Source: an uncultured Pelagibacteraceae bacterium (lineage in GTDB: Bacteria; Pseudomonadota; Alphaproteobacteria; Pelagibacterales; Pelagibacteraceae). Taken from it: a stretch of DNA of 56,712 nucleotides. Shown here one piece after another: positions 15,923-23,705 of the stretch. Location: positions 1 to 56,712 of the forward strand of contig CABYCO010000005.1 of the NCBI GenBank assembly GCA_902517495.1. Reading direction: 5' to 3'. Below the pieces are notes generated by a model. That model was not told where the DNA came from. It saw nothing but the letters and a program-made list of their open reading frames with translations, and searched no databases. The stretch's first letter is position 1, and the number at the start of each line of letters is the position of its first letter. The position numbers were made by a program, and so were the translations under genes.

Positions 15923-17665
15923 ATGAGCGAAAACAAAATTAGAGGTGGGGCTTTACTTGCGAGGGCTCTAAAAGACAAAGGAATTAGTAAAGTTTTTACT
16001 CTTTCGGGAGGTTTTTGTAATCCAGCTATTGAAGGTTTTGCTGAATGCCAAATTGAAGTTATAAACACTCCTCATGAGCAGATTGCAGGGCACTTAGCGG
16101 ATGGTAATACAAGAATTACACGTAAACCATCAGTATGTTTAGTTGGACCCGAAGGATTTACAAATGCAGTCCCTTCAATGATGGAGGCTTGGGGCGAGAG
16201 AAGTCCAATTATTTATATTACCGGATCTAGCAGTCTTAAAAGACAAGGTTCAGGTGGTTTTAAAGAAATTGACGATGTTTCAATTGCAGCCCCTTTAACC
16301 AAATATAGCGCGAGTATTACAGATGGAACTAGAATAAGAGAATTTGTAGACAAAGCATATCATATTGCAACTAACGGGTATCCTGGGGCCGTACATCTTA
16401 GTCTTCCTGTTGATATAATGTTTTCATCTTTTGTGGAGGAAGTTGGTTTAGAAGAAAGACCATATTCTCAAAAAGCAAAACCTTTAGCCAAAGCTTGGCC
16501 AGATCCAAATTCACTTTCGGAAATTTTAGAGCTTGCTTGTAATTCAAAAAAACCAGTTATTATTGGTGGACACGGTGTTTGGTGGTCACATTCAGAAAAA
16601 AATCTTGAGGCAGCCGGTAATAATTTAAATATACCAATTTTTAATGTCCCATATCATCAAAAATTATTAGGAGAAGAAGCTAACGCTTATATGGGCTTGG
16701 CTGATATACATCAATATCCTCCTTCAGAATTTGCATTACAAAATTCAGATCTAGTTCTTGTAGTTGGAGCACGATTAGATAATCAATTGAATTTTGGAAA
16801 TCCACCTTTTATACCAGAATCAACAAAATTAGTTTGTGTGAATGGTTCACATGAAGAATTAGAACTTAATAGAGCTGCAGATTTTAGTTTACTAAGTGAC
16901 CCTGGTGTTTTTTTAGATACATTATCCAACTTAAAAAAAAATAATAAATGGTCTTTGGATACAAAGTGGTTTGAAGAGAATAAAAAAAAGAAGAAAGAAT
17001 GGGTTGATAAATCATTAAAAGATTTAGAAATTGAAGCTGAGGCATCTAAAAAAAATGGAGGAAAAATTCACCCTTTACAACTTTCATTGGATGTTCAAGA
17101 TGCAATGGGTGAAAATGATTGGCTTGTTATCGATGGAGGAAACACTCATTTTTGGTCAGAAATTGCAATCAATATCGCAGGTGCTAAAGGGAAAAAATTA
17201 AAAGGAATATTACATCCTGGAACTTTTAGCATGTTAGGTGTTGGAGTTTCATTCGCTTTATCTGCTAAAAACCACAATCCAGATTCAAATGTAGTTCTGA
17301 TTAGTGGAGATGGTGCGTTTTTATCAGGAGGTATGTCTATTGAAAGTGTATTTTATCAGAAAAAACCTATTACTGTTGTAATCGATAATAACGGGGGTCT
17401 TGCTTCAATTGGCCAACAACAGGAAAGGTTATTTAAAAGTGGAAAAAGTGTAGGAACTGATTTTCGTGATATACCATTTCATAAGATATTTGAGGGTTTT
17501 GGAGGACATGGAGAATTAGTTAATAAAAGAGAAGAACTAGGTCCAGCACTTAAAAGAGCAATGGAAAGTGGAAAACCAGCATGCGTAAATGTTAAAGCAA
17601 AACCTGTATTAAGCCCAATAGTCTCTGCAGTTGCAAGTAAAAGAGAAAAATCATCAATAGAATAA
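15923..17665 (+). CDS. ThDP-dependent acetolactate-synthase-like enzyme
   Basis: This 580-residue protein has the three-domain fold of acetolactate synthase, 2-hydroxyacyl-CoA lyase and oxalyl-CoA decarboxylase. The cofactor-activating glutamate is E52 (TPHEQIAGH). The ThDP-binding motif runs from GDGAF (about 461) to DNN about 27 residues later. The presence of E52 argues against glyoxylate carboligase, which lacks it. No small regulatory subunit (ilvH) is adjacent, so it is probably catabolic and not for branched-chain amino-acid synthesis. It directly follows the 2-hydroxyacid oxidase gene, so a 2-oxoacid decarboxylation or lyase reaction is likely. Exact chemistry is unknown. Confidence 0.8.
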   Translation: MSENKIRGGALLARALKDKGISKVFTLSGGFCNPAIEGFAECQIEVINTPHEQIAGHLADGNTRITRKPSVCLVGPEGFTNAVPSMMEAWGERSPIIYITGSSSLKRQGSGGFKEIDDVSIAAPLTKYSASITDGTRIREFVDKAYHIATNGYPGAVHLSLPVDIMFSSFVEEVGLEERPYSQKAKPLAKAWPDPNSLSEILELACNSKKPVIIGGHGVWWSHSEKNLEAAGNNLNIPIFNVPYHQKLLGEEANAYMGLADIHQYPPSEFALQNSDLVLVVGARLDNQLNFGNPPFIPESTKLVCVNGSHEELELNRAADFSLLSDPGVFLDTLSNLKKNNKWSLDTKWFEENKKKKKEWVDKSLKDLEIEAEASKKNGGKIHPLQLSLDVQDAMGENDWLVIDGGNTHFWSEIAINIAGAKGKKLKGILHPGTFSMLGVGVSFALSAKNHNPDSNVVLISGDGAFLSGGMSIESVFYQKKPITVVIDNNGGLASIGQQQERLFKSGKSVGTDFRDIPFHKIFEGFGGHGELVNKREELGPALKRAMESGKPACVNVKAKPVLSPIVSAVASKREKSSIE

Positions 17666-17667
17666 TT

Positions 17668-18003
17668 GTGGTAACTTTCTCTTCTCACTTATTAGATGCA
17701 ACAAATGGCTCGCACGCTGCAAATGTTGAAGTAATTATTTATCAAATTAATGAAAATGGAGAAAAGAAAGTTTTCTACGAAACTAAATCTGATGAAGGTG
17801 GACGAATACTGCAAGAATTTGAATTAAGTAAAGACGACTGCAAGTGTGAGTATGAAATGGTTTGTAAAACTGGAAATTATTTTTCAGAAAAAAAAATAGT
17901 TTCTGAGATTAACATTAAATTTAAGATGGAAGATCAAAATAAAAAATATCATATTCCAATTATAATTTCTAAAAATAGCTACACAGTTTGGTGGTCTAAA
18001 TAA
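17668..18003 (+). CDS. Transthyretin/HIUase-like protein lacking YRGS
   Basis: This 111-residue protein has the transthyretin fold of 5-hydroxyisourate hydrolase (HIUase). Family residues are visible at H7 (FSSHLLD), R46 (DEGGR) and H95 (YHIPI), with the usual spacing. In HIUase the chain ends Y-R-G-S, part of the active site; here it ends VWWSK, so that motif is lost. No uricase or OHCU-decarboxylase gene is near, and the neighbours are a ThDP enzyme and a DmdA-like demethylase. It is therefore probably not a standard uric-acid-pathway enzyme and may hydrolyse another cyclic or strained substrate. It starts at GTG 17668, 2 bases after the previous stop. Confidence 0.75.
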   Translation: MVTFSSHLLDATNGSHAANVEVIIYQINENGEKKVFYETKSDEGGRILQEFELSKDDCKCEYEMVCKTGNYFSEKKIVSEINIKFKMEDQNKKYHIPIIISKNSYTVWWSK

Positions 18004-18004
18004 A

Positions 18005-19171
18005 ATGAGTAAAGAAAATTTAATTCCACAAAAAAATATAAAATTAAATATGTCTAGGCGTATAAGACGAACTCCATTTACAAATAAAGTAGAGGAATGT
18101 GGAGTATCTGATTTTACTGTTGTCAATCATATGCTACTACCTAAAGGTTTTAAAAATACTGTAGAAGAAGATTATTGGCATTTAAGAGAACAGGTTCAAG
18201 TTTGGGATGTGTCTTGTCAAAGACAAGTTCAAATTACAGGTCCTGATGCTGAAAAACTTGTGCAAAAGATGACGCCCCGATCCATAAAAAAAATGGAAAC
18301 AGGTAAATGTTTTTATATTCCAATAATTGATGAAACAGCTGGTATGATTAACGATCCAGTTTTACTAAAACTAGATGACGATATGTTTTGGATTTCTATT
18401 GCAGATTCAGATATTTTACTTTGGGCAAAAGGTATTGCTTTAGGATCAAAATTAAATGTAGAAATTATCGAACCAGATGTCTATCCACTGGCTATTCAGG
18501 GTCCCAAATCTGAAGATCTTCTAATTTCAATATTTGGGGAGGATATAAAGAAGTTAAAATTTTTTAATTTTAAAGTTTTTGATTTTTTAGGAACTAAACA
18601 AATTATTGCCAGATCAGGATATAGTAAACAAGACGGTTTTGAAATATATTTTAAGGGATTTGAAACTCATTTTAATGAGATAGAACTCGGAGAAAAACTT
18701 TGGGACACTGTTTGGGAGAATGGACAAAAATTTAATATTTCCCCAGGATGTCCAAATTTAATTGATAGAATTGAGGCAGGGTTAATGTCTTACGGAAATG
18801 ATTTTACAAAAGAAAATAATCCTTTGGAGTGCAATCTTGAAAAATACTGCAAACAAGAAGATGATCACGATTTTATAGGTAAAGAAGCTCTAAGAAAGAT
18901 CCAATCTGATGGAATAGTTCAGAAAATGAGAGGAATTTTGTTTGATGGAGATCCATGTAAGCCAACCGGTGTGCCTCTACCAGTATATTCAAAGGATAAT
19001 GTAAAAATTGGCCAAATTGCTTCTGGAATATATTCTCCAAGATTTAAAAAAAATATTGGTCTTTCTATGATTTTAAAAGATTACTGGGAAATTGGAAATG
19101 AGGTTTTTGTAAATACTTTCAATGGAAAAAATAGAAAAGGCATTATAACTTCTTTACCATTTCCAGATTAA
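18005..19171 (+). CDS. DmdA-like folate-dependent demethylase
   Basis: This 388-residue GcvT-family protein resembles the DMSP demethylase DmdA of SAR11 more than GcvT. Shared features recalled from DmdA include RRIRRTPFT near the start, VVNHMLLP, VQVWDVS, IIDE.AG.INDPVLLKL, CPNLIDRIEA followed by SYGNDF, and a late YSP. It would move a methyl group from a sulfonium, amine or similar donor to tetrahydrofolate. DMSP itself is possible but uncertain: no dmdB/C/D genes are in the operon. The ATG at 18005 lies 1 base after the previous stop; a second in-frame ATG at 18050 (MSRRIRRTPF) matches the usual DmdA start better. Confidence 0.8.
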   Translation: MSKENLIPQKNIKLNMSRRIRRTPFTNKVEECGVSDFTVVNHMLLPKGFKNTVEEDYWHLREQVQVWDVSCQRQVQITGPDAEKLVQKMTPRSIKKMETGKCFYIPIIDETAGMINDPVLLKLDDDMFWISIADSDILLWAKGIALGSKLNVEIIEPDVYPLAIQGPKSEDLLISIFGEDIKKLKFFNFKVFDFLGTKQIIARSGYSKQDGFEIYFKGFETHFNEIELGEKLWDTVWENGQKFNISPGCPNLIDRIEAGLMSYGNDFTKENNPLECNLEKYCKQEDDHDFIGKEALRKIQSDGIVQKMRGILFDGDPCKPTGVPLPVYSKDNVKIGQIASGIYSPRFKKNIGLSMILKDYWEIGNEVFVNTFNGKNRKGIITSLPFPD

Positions 19172-19187
19172 CCTTATATTTATAATT

Positions 19188-20312
19188 ATGTTTAAACCTG
19201 TTATTGCCGGCTTCTCTAGATCACCTTTTACAATGGCGAGAAAAGGTGCTCTCATAGATACAAAACCCGTTAATTTATTAGCAGAGGTGATTAAAAATTT
19301 AGTTTCCAAAACCAATGTTAAAAAAGATGATATTGAAGATATTGTAGTTGGTTGTGCATTCCAAACTGGAGAACAGTCATTTAATATTGGAAAGCTAACA
19401 ACATTTTTGACTAATATGGATGTCAAAACTTCAGGGATGACAGTTGATAGATGGTGTGGTTCTTCAATGGAAGCTATTCATATCGCTGCAGGTAAAATTT
19501 CATTAGGTGCAGGAAAAGTATTTATATGTGGAGGAGTTGAAAGTATGACCAGAGTTAATACAGGATTTGACCCGATACCTTTTCCTGAAAATAAAAATGA
19601 TAATCCTCATGTATATTTTTCAATGGGAACTACCGCTGAAAATGTTGCTAAAAAATATAATATCTCAAGACACGAACAGCAGGAATTTGCGATCTCAAGT
19701 CATCAGAAAGCGCATGAAGCTCAAACAAAAGGAAATTTTAAAAATGAAATAGTATCTATTGGTGATTGTGATACTGATGGAAATATTAGACCAGGTAGCA
19801 CAATGGAAAAATTAGACGGATTAAAACTTGCATTTGATGAAAATGGTACTGTTACAGCAGCAACTTCTTCACCTTTAACCGATGGTGCAGCTGCAACATT
19901 AATTTGTGAAGAAAGTTATGCAAAGGAAAATAATTTAAATATCTTGGGAAGAATTGTGTCTACGGCAGTACAAGGTTGTGACCCTGACTATATGGGATTG
20001 GGTCCAATTGGAGCATCAAGGAAAGCTTTAGAAAGAGCTAATTTGCCAGCAGATAAAATTGATATTGTTGAATTAAATGAGGCTTTCGCTTCACAATCAT
20101 TAGCATGCATTAAAGATTTAGGTATAGATAAAGATAAAGTTAATTTAGATGGTGGAGCACTTGCTCTTGGACATCCTCTTGGAGCAACAGGTGCAAGAAT
20201 TACAGGTAAAGCTGCTGAATTACTTCAGAGAGAAAATAAAAAGTATGCTTTATCTACTCAATGCATTGGTTTGGGTATGGGAATTGCTACAGTAATTGAA
20301 TCTATTAACTAA
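19188..20312 (+). CDS. Thiolase (acetyl-CoA acyltransferase family)
   Basis: This 374-residue thiolase has the acyl-accepting C90 (DRWCGSSM), the catalytic His near 329 (GHPLGATGAR) and the second Cys near 359 (TQCIGLGMG). It cleaves a 3-oxoacyl-CoA with CoA, or runs the reverse condensation. It is the last gene of the seven-gene operon, 16 bases after the DmdA-like gene, and abuts the convergent Pot-type permease gene without a gap. The C-terminal motif reads CIGLGMG where most degradative thiolases have CIGGGQG, a small departure. Whether it serves this operon or the fadB-like enzyme at 4351 is open. Confidence 0.85.
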   Translation: MFKPVIAGFSRSPFTMARKGALIDTKPVNLLAEVIKNLVSKTNVKKDDIEDIVVGCAFQTGEQSFNIGKLTTFLTNMDVKTSGMTVDRWCGSSMEAIHIAAGKISLGAGKVFICGGVESMTRVNTGFDPIPFPENKNDNPHVYFSMGTTAENVAKKYNISRHEQQEFAISSHQKAHEAQTKGNFKNEIVSIGDCDTDGNIRPGSTMEKLDGLKLAFDENGTVTAATSSPLTDGAAATLICEESYAKENNLNILGRIVSTAVQGCDPDYMGLGPIGASRKALERANLPADKIDIVELNEAFASQSLACIKDLGIDKDKVNLDGGALALGHPLGATGARITGKAAELLQRENKKYALSTQCIGLGMGIATVIESIN

Positions 20313-21167
20313 CTATCTATTTATTCCTCTTAATCTTTCAGATCTTCTTCTTAAAAGCTCAGCTGTCAGTAAAATTAATATTGATAAAACAATTAAACAT
20401 GTTGCTACAGCTAAAATTGTAGGACTAAGTTGCTCTCTAAGACCAGTCCACATTTGAACTGGTATTGTAGTGTTATCTAACCCAGCCAGGAATAATACCA
20501 CCACAACCTCATCGAAAGATGTAACAAATGCAAATAAACCACCAGAAATAACTCCAGGTAGTATTAATGGTAAGGTAATTTTCATAAAAGTATTGAAAGG
20601 ATTGCTGCCCAAACTAGATGCAGCTCTAGTTATGCTATGATCAAACCCTGATAGTGTAGCGGTAACTGTAATTACCACAAATGGAGTTCCTAAAATAATA
20701 TGGGCTAAAATTATACCTAAGTGTGTTGCGGCTAAACCTGCTTTTGCCATAAAAAAGAAAATTGCAACACCTGAAATAATTAAGGGAACTATCATGGGAG
20801 AAATTAAAATCGCCATTATCAAACCTTTATAGGGCATATGTCTGCTGCTCAAACCTAAGGCAGCTAATGTACCAAGTATAATTGAACCAATGGTTGCAAA
20901 TATTGCAATTATAAAACTATTTTTTGCAGCTAAGCCCCAAGGGTTTTTTGTTCCATAGACCATATCTTTGTACCATCTCGTAGAAAATGCATCTGGATCA
21001 AGTCTCATCATTCCATCTGTAAAAACTAAAAATTCTTCTGCATTAAATGATAATGGAAAAATTACAAACAATGGTGCAATTAAAAAGAAAAATACACATC
21101 CACATACAAAAAGATAAAAATAATGCCAGATTCTATAATGGGGTTCAGTATATTTTGGTAAAGCCAT
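20313..21167 (-). CDS. potC: Polyamine-type ABC permease, PotC family
   Basis: This 284-residue inner-membrane protein has six predicted segments and resembles PotC/PotI. The EAA coupling loop is at about 181-200 (AASSLGSNPFNTFMKITLPL). Early in the chain it has the periplasmic segment PLSFNAEEFLVFTDGMMRLD found in this family. It follows the PotB-type permease by 2 bases and ends directly against the thiolase gene. It forms the translocation channel with PotB. The cargo is not fixed by sequence; the gene order with doeA/eutA suggests an ectoine-like or other small cationic or zwitterionic compound. Confidence 0.88.
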   Translation of the reverse strand: MALPKYTEPHYRIWHYFYLFVCGCVFFFLIAPLFVIFPLSFNAEEFLVFTDGMMRLDPDAFSTRWYKDMVYGTKNPWGLAAKNSFIIAIFATIGSIILGTLAALGLSSRHMPYKGLIMAILISPMIVPLIISGVAIFFFMAKAGLAATHLGIILAHIILGTPFVVITVTATLSGFDHSITRAASSLGSNPFNTFMKITLPLILPGVISGGLFAFVTSFDEVVVVLFLAGLDNTTIPVQMWTGLREQLSPTILAVATCLIVLSILILLTAELLRRRSERLRGINR

Positions 21168-21169
21168 AA

Positions 21170-22423
21170 TTATCCTAGTTTGATATTATCAACTCCTACA
21201 AGTTTGTTATAAATCCAATAAATAACTAATACTCCAGTCAACAACATTAATCCCATTGCAGAAGCAAAGCTCCAATCTAAAGTACTTTTCATATGATAAG
21301 CTATCTGATTACTTATAAGTGTTCCAGACGCTCCTCCTACCAGAGCTGGAGTTATGTAATAACCAATTGCAAGTATAAAAACTAATAAGCAGCCTGCTCC
21401 AATTCCTGGTATTGTAAGTGGAAAATAAATTTTAAAAAAAGCTACACCTGGAGTTGCCCCTAGAGATTTTCCAGCTCTCATTAAACTTGGAGAGATTGTT
21501 TTCATAACACTATACAAAGGTAATACCATAAATGGTAAAAGTATTTGTGTCATAGCAACATAAGTCCCTGTTTTGTTGTACATCATCTCTGGCCTATTAT
21601 CGTCTGTAACAAGACCGATCCATACAAAAAAGTCATTTACCAGTCCTTGTTGTTGTAACAAAATCATCCAACTGGCAGTTCTCACAAGTAGTGAGGTCCA
21701 AAATGGAAGCAGCACACAAATCATGAGCAAATTACTATACTTCATTGGAAGAGTTGCTAATAAATGTGCAATTGGATAAGCCATTAAAAAACAAAAAAGA
21801 GTTACAAAAAAAGCTACCTCTAATGTTCGTGACCATAAAATTCTATGAATTCGTCTATTTTCAGATACCTGTACAATTTTACCCTCTTCATTAGAGTACA
21901 TGTCAACGCCCTTCAAATATTTTGAGTAAGTGTAAGCTGGAGCTCTTCTTTTTATTGCTCTCCAATAATCTACATTTCTCCACCTTTTGTGCACTTTTAT
22001 GATTTGCTCTTTATAGTTCCCCTCCTCAAATTTCTTTTGTTTTCTAGCTAATTTTTTTAATACACTCTTAAAACCATTTTTCTCGTAATTAAGTTGGGTT
22101 TGTAATCTACCTGCTGTTTTATTTTCTACCAAAATTTTGTAATCCAAATAAAAAGCTTCGAATACTTCTTCTGGTGGAAGTTCTTTTCCATCCCACTGCT
22201 CCATTGCTTTGTATGTTTTAGGCAACATATTGGTAACCATTTTGTCATCTATACTTCTAGAGAACATGTCTGCGATTGGAATGATGTAAGTAATGATTAG
22301 AAATAAGAGTAATGGAGTAACTAAAAGAAAAGCTTTTATTTTATTTTTTTTTTCTGCTTGCTTAAGGCTTTCCTCTAAAGGAATTCCATCAGTAGTTAGT
22401 ATTTTTTGTGTTTCTGAGCTCAT
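21170..22423 (-). CDS. potB: Polyamine-type ABC permease, PotB family, long form
   Basis: This 417-residue permease is about 130 residues longer than E. coli PotB. After the first membrane segment (about 31-53) there is a hydrophilic insert to about residue 190, rich in K/E/R, with SRSIDDKMVTNMLPKTYKAM at its start; the remaining five segments follow. The EAA loop is GKSLGATPGVAFFKIYFPLT. I recall the long form in other alphaproteobacterial putrescine-type importers, so it is a subfamily trait, not a fusion. The start codon lies directly after the T-tract of a terminator (22424-22453), with no visible Shine-Dalgarno sequence, so translation depends on read-through transcripts. Confidence 0.87.
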   Translation of the reverse strand: MSSETQKILTTDGIPLEESLKQAEKKNKIKAFLLVTPLLLFLIITYIIPIADMFSRSIDDKMVTNMLPKTYKAMEQWDGKELPPEEVFEAFYLDYKILVENKTAGRLQTQLNYEKNGFKSVLKKLARKQKKFEEGNYKEQIIKVHKRWRNVDYWRAIKRRAPAYTYSKYLKGVDMYSNEEGKIVQVSENRRIHRILWSRTLEVAFFVTLFCFLMAYPIAHLLATLPMKYSNLLMICVLLPFWTSLLVRTASWMILLQQQGLVNDFFVWIGLVTDDNRPEMMYNKTGTYVAMTQILLPFMVLPLYSVMKTISPSLMRAGKSLGATPGVAFFKIYFPLTIPGIGAGCLLVFILAIGYYITPALVGGASGTLISNQIAYHMKSTLDWSFASAMGLMLLTGVLVIYWIYNKLVGVDNIKLG

Positions 22424-22453
22424 AAAAAAAGGGCGGTTGTAGTAACCGCCCTT
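22424..22453 (-). terminator. Rho-independent terminator after Pot binding-protein gene
   Basis: On the minus strand a 10-base perfect stem (AAGGGCGGTT at 22453-22444 side, partner at 22438-22429) with a 5-base loop is followed by seven T residues (22430-22424). It is GC-rich in an otherwise A+T-rich region. It lies between the binding-protein stop (22489) and the potB ATG (22423), so most transcripts should end here, with partial read-through into the permeases. Confidence 0.85.
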
Positions 22454-22488
22454 AATATAATATAAAATTAAAGTGTTTAAAACTCTAA

Positions 22489-23607
22489 TTATTTAATACT
22501 AGCTTTCATAGCTTCCCACTGTTCACCAAGCTCTGTGCCGTTATCAGCCCAGTACTCAGCGTTCACTAAGAAGTATTTTTTAAGGTTAGCTGGTGCTGTT
22601 GGCATATGTGGAACCATGTTTGTTTTTCCATCTTTATACCAAGGCTCTCCTGCTTCCATAACTGCAATTGATGATTTTCTCCATGGAGCATATGCAATAT
22701 ATTTTGCACTTCCTGCTAACATTTCAGTGTTTGTCATCATTGCTAACGCTTTCATAGCGTCTGCTTCGTTTGGTCCACCTTTTACTAATGCAAAATATTC
22801 ATAGTCAAGACCTTGTCCGTCCCAAACTTGAACTATTGGAGCACCTTCTCCAGTTGCAGCATTGAAAAATCTACCGTTCCAACCAGTTGCCATTACAACC
22901 TCACCACTCATTAATAATTCTGGTGGTTGAGCACCTGCTGACCAAAATACACATCCACCATTTGGATCTTCACAAAGTGCTTTGATTTTGTTCATAGCTC
23001 TAGTTACGTAAGCTGGATCTTCTAGTTTTTTGTAAATAAATTCTCCACCTTTACCCATTTTTACACCATCAGCTGCTAAAGCAATTTCTAGGTTTGTAAG
23101 TGCGCTTTTGTAGATAGCTCTTTTTCCTGGAAATCTTTTTGTGTTAAAGAAATCTTTTATAGTTTTTGGAGTACTTTTTAACAGATCGCTGTTGTAAGCA
23201 TAGTTCCAAGAATATAAAATATTTCCTACAGCACATTTACTTGGCATGTCTGTAAAGAAGTCTTCACTTGCAGGTGTACCATCTGGAGCTGGTGGAAAGT
23301 CTTTATCAAAATCAAATTCAACAAAAATACCTTCGTCACAACCATTAATAGTATCATAAGCGAATACATCTATGATATCCCATGTAATCGCTCCTGCTTC
23401 TTTTTGGGCTTTAATTTCTGATAATCCACCAGAATAATCTACCCATTCGATTGGTATACCCAATGCTTTTGCAGTTGGATCACCATATCCCAGCTTTTGA
23501 CTTTCTGTGTAAGCTCCACCCCACGATGCAACAACTACTGCAAATGCTGATGAAGATACTGAGATAGCAAAAGTTACGGCAAGTAATAATTTACTTAATT
23601 TTTTCAT
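22489..23607 (-). CDS. Polyamine-type periplasmic binding protein (PotD/PotF-like)
   Basis: This 372-residue solute-binding protein has a signal peptide (1-23, ending AFA) and then VVASWGGAYTESQKL, typical of the PotD/PotF/spermidine-putrescine family. Other family segments are WDIIDVFAYDTINGCDEG and AYNSDLLKSTPKTIKDFFN. It sits between the ATPase gene (upstream, 98 bases) and the permeases. A very good Shine-Dalgarno sequence (GGAGGA, 23616-23611) precedes the ATG and a strong terminator follows, which fits high expression of a binding protein. Ligand cannot be read directly: polyamines, GABA-like acids or ectoine-like compounds are all possible. Confidence 0.88.
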   Translation of the reverse strand: MKKLSKLLLAVTFAISVSSSAFAVVVASWGGAYTESQKLGYGDPTAKALGIPIEWVDYSGGLSEIKAQKEAGAITWDIIDVFAYDTINGCDEGIFVEFDFDKDFPPAPDGTPASEDFFTDMPSKCAVGNILYSWNYAYNSDLLKSTPKTIKDFFNTKRFPGKRAIYKSALTNLEIALAADGVKMGKGGEFIYKKLEDPAYVTRAMNKIKALCEDPNGGCVFWSAGAQPPELLMSGEVVMATGWNGRFFNAATGEGAPIVQVWDGQGLDYEYFALVKGGPNEADAMKALAMMTNTEMLAGSAKYIAYAPWRKSSIAVMEAGEPWYKDGKTNMVPHMPTAPANLKKYFLVNAEYWADNGTELGEQWEAMKASIK

Positions 23608-23610
23608 TTA

Positions 23611-23616
23611 TCCTCC
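23611..23616 (-). promoter_or_regulatory. Strong ribosome-binding site, Pot binding protein
   Basis: GGAGGA on the minus strand lies three bases from the ATG at 23607, a near-perfect Shine-Dalgarno match in a window where most genes lack one. It supports the chosen start and predicts high translation. Confidence 0.8.
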
Positions 23617-23705
23617 GTTTAAACGTTTTTTTATAAAAAACGAAGTACAGCAACATAGGAAAAAAGAGTCAACAGGGGATTTTAACAATAATGTAATAAT
23701 TTAGC

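Noticed and set aside
15923..17665. Assignment as biosynthetic acetolactate synthase (ilvB)
   Set aside because: No ilvH or ilvC nearby and the gene is embedded in a catabolic operon; kept as ThDP enzyme of unknown specificity.
23624..23642. Palindrome CGTTTTTTTATAAAAAACG between potA and the binding-protein gene
   Set aside because: Stem is nearly all A-T and very weak; not convincing as a terminator.
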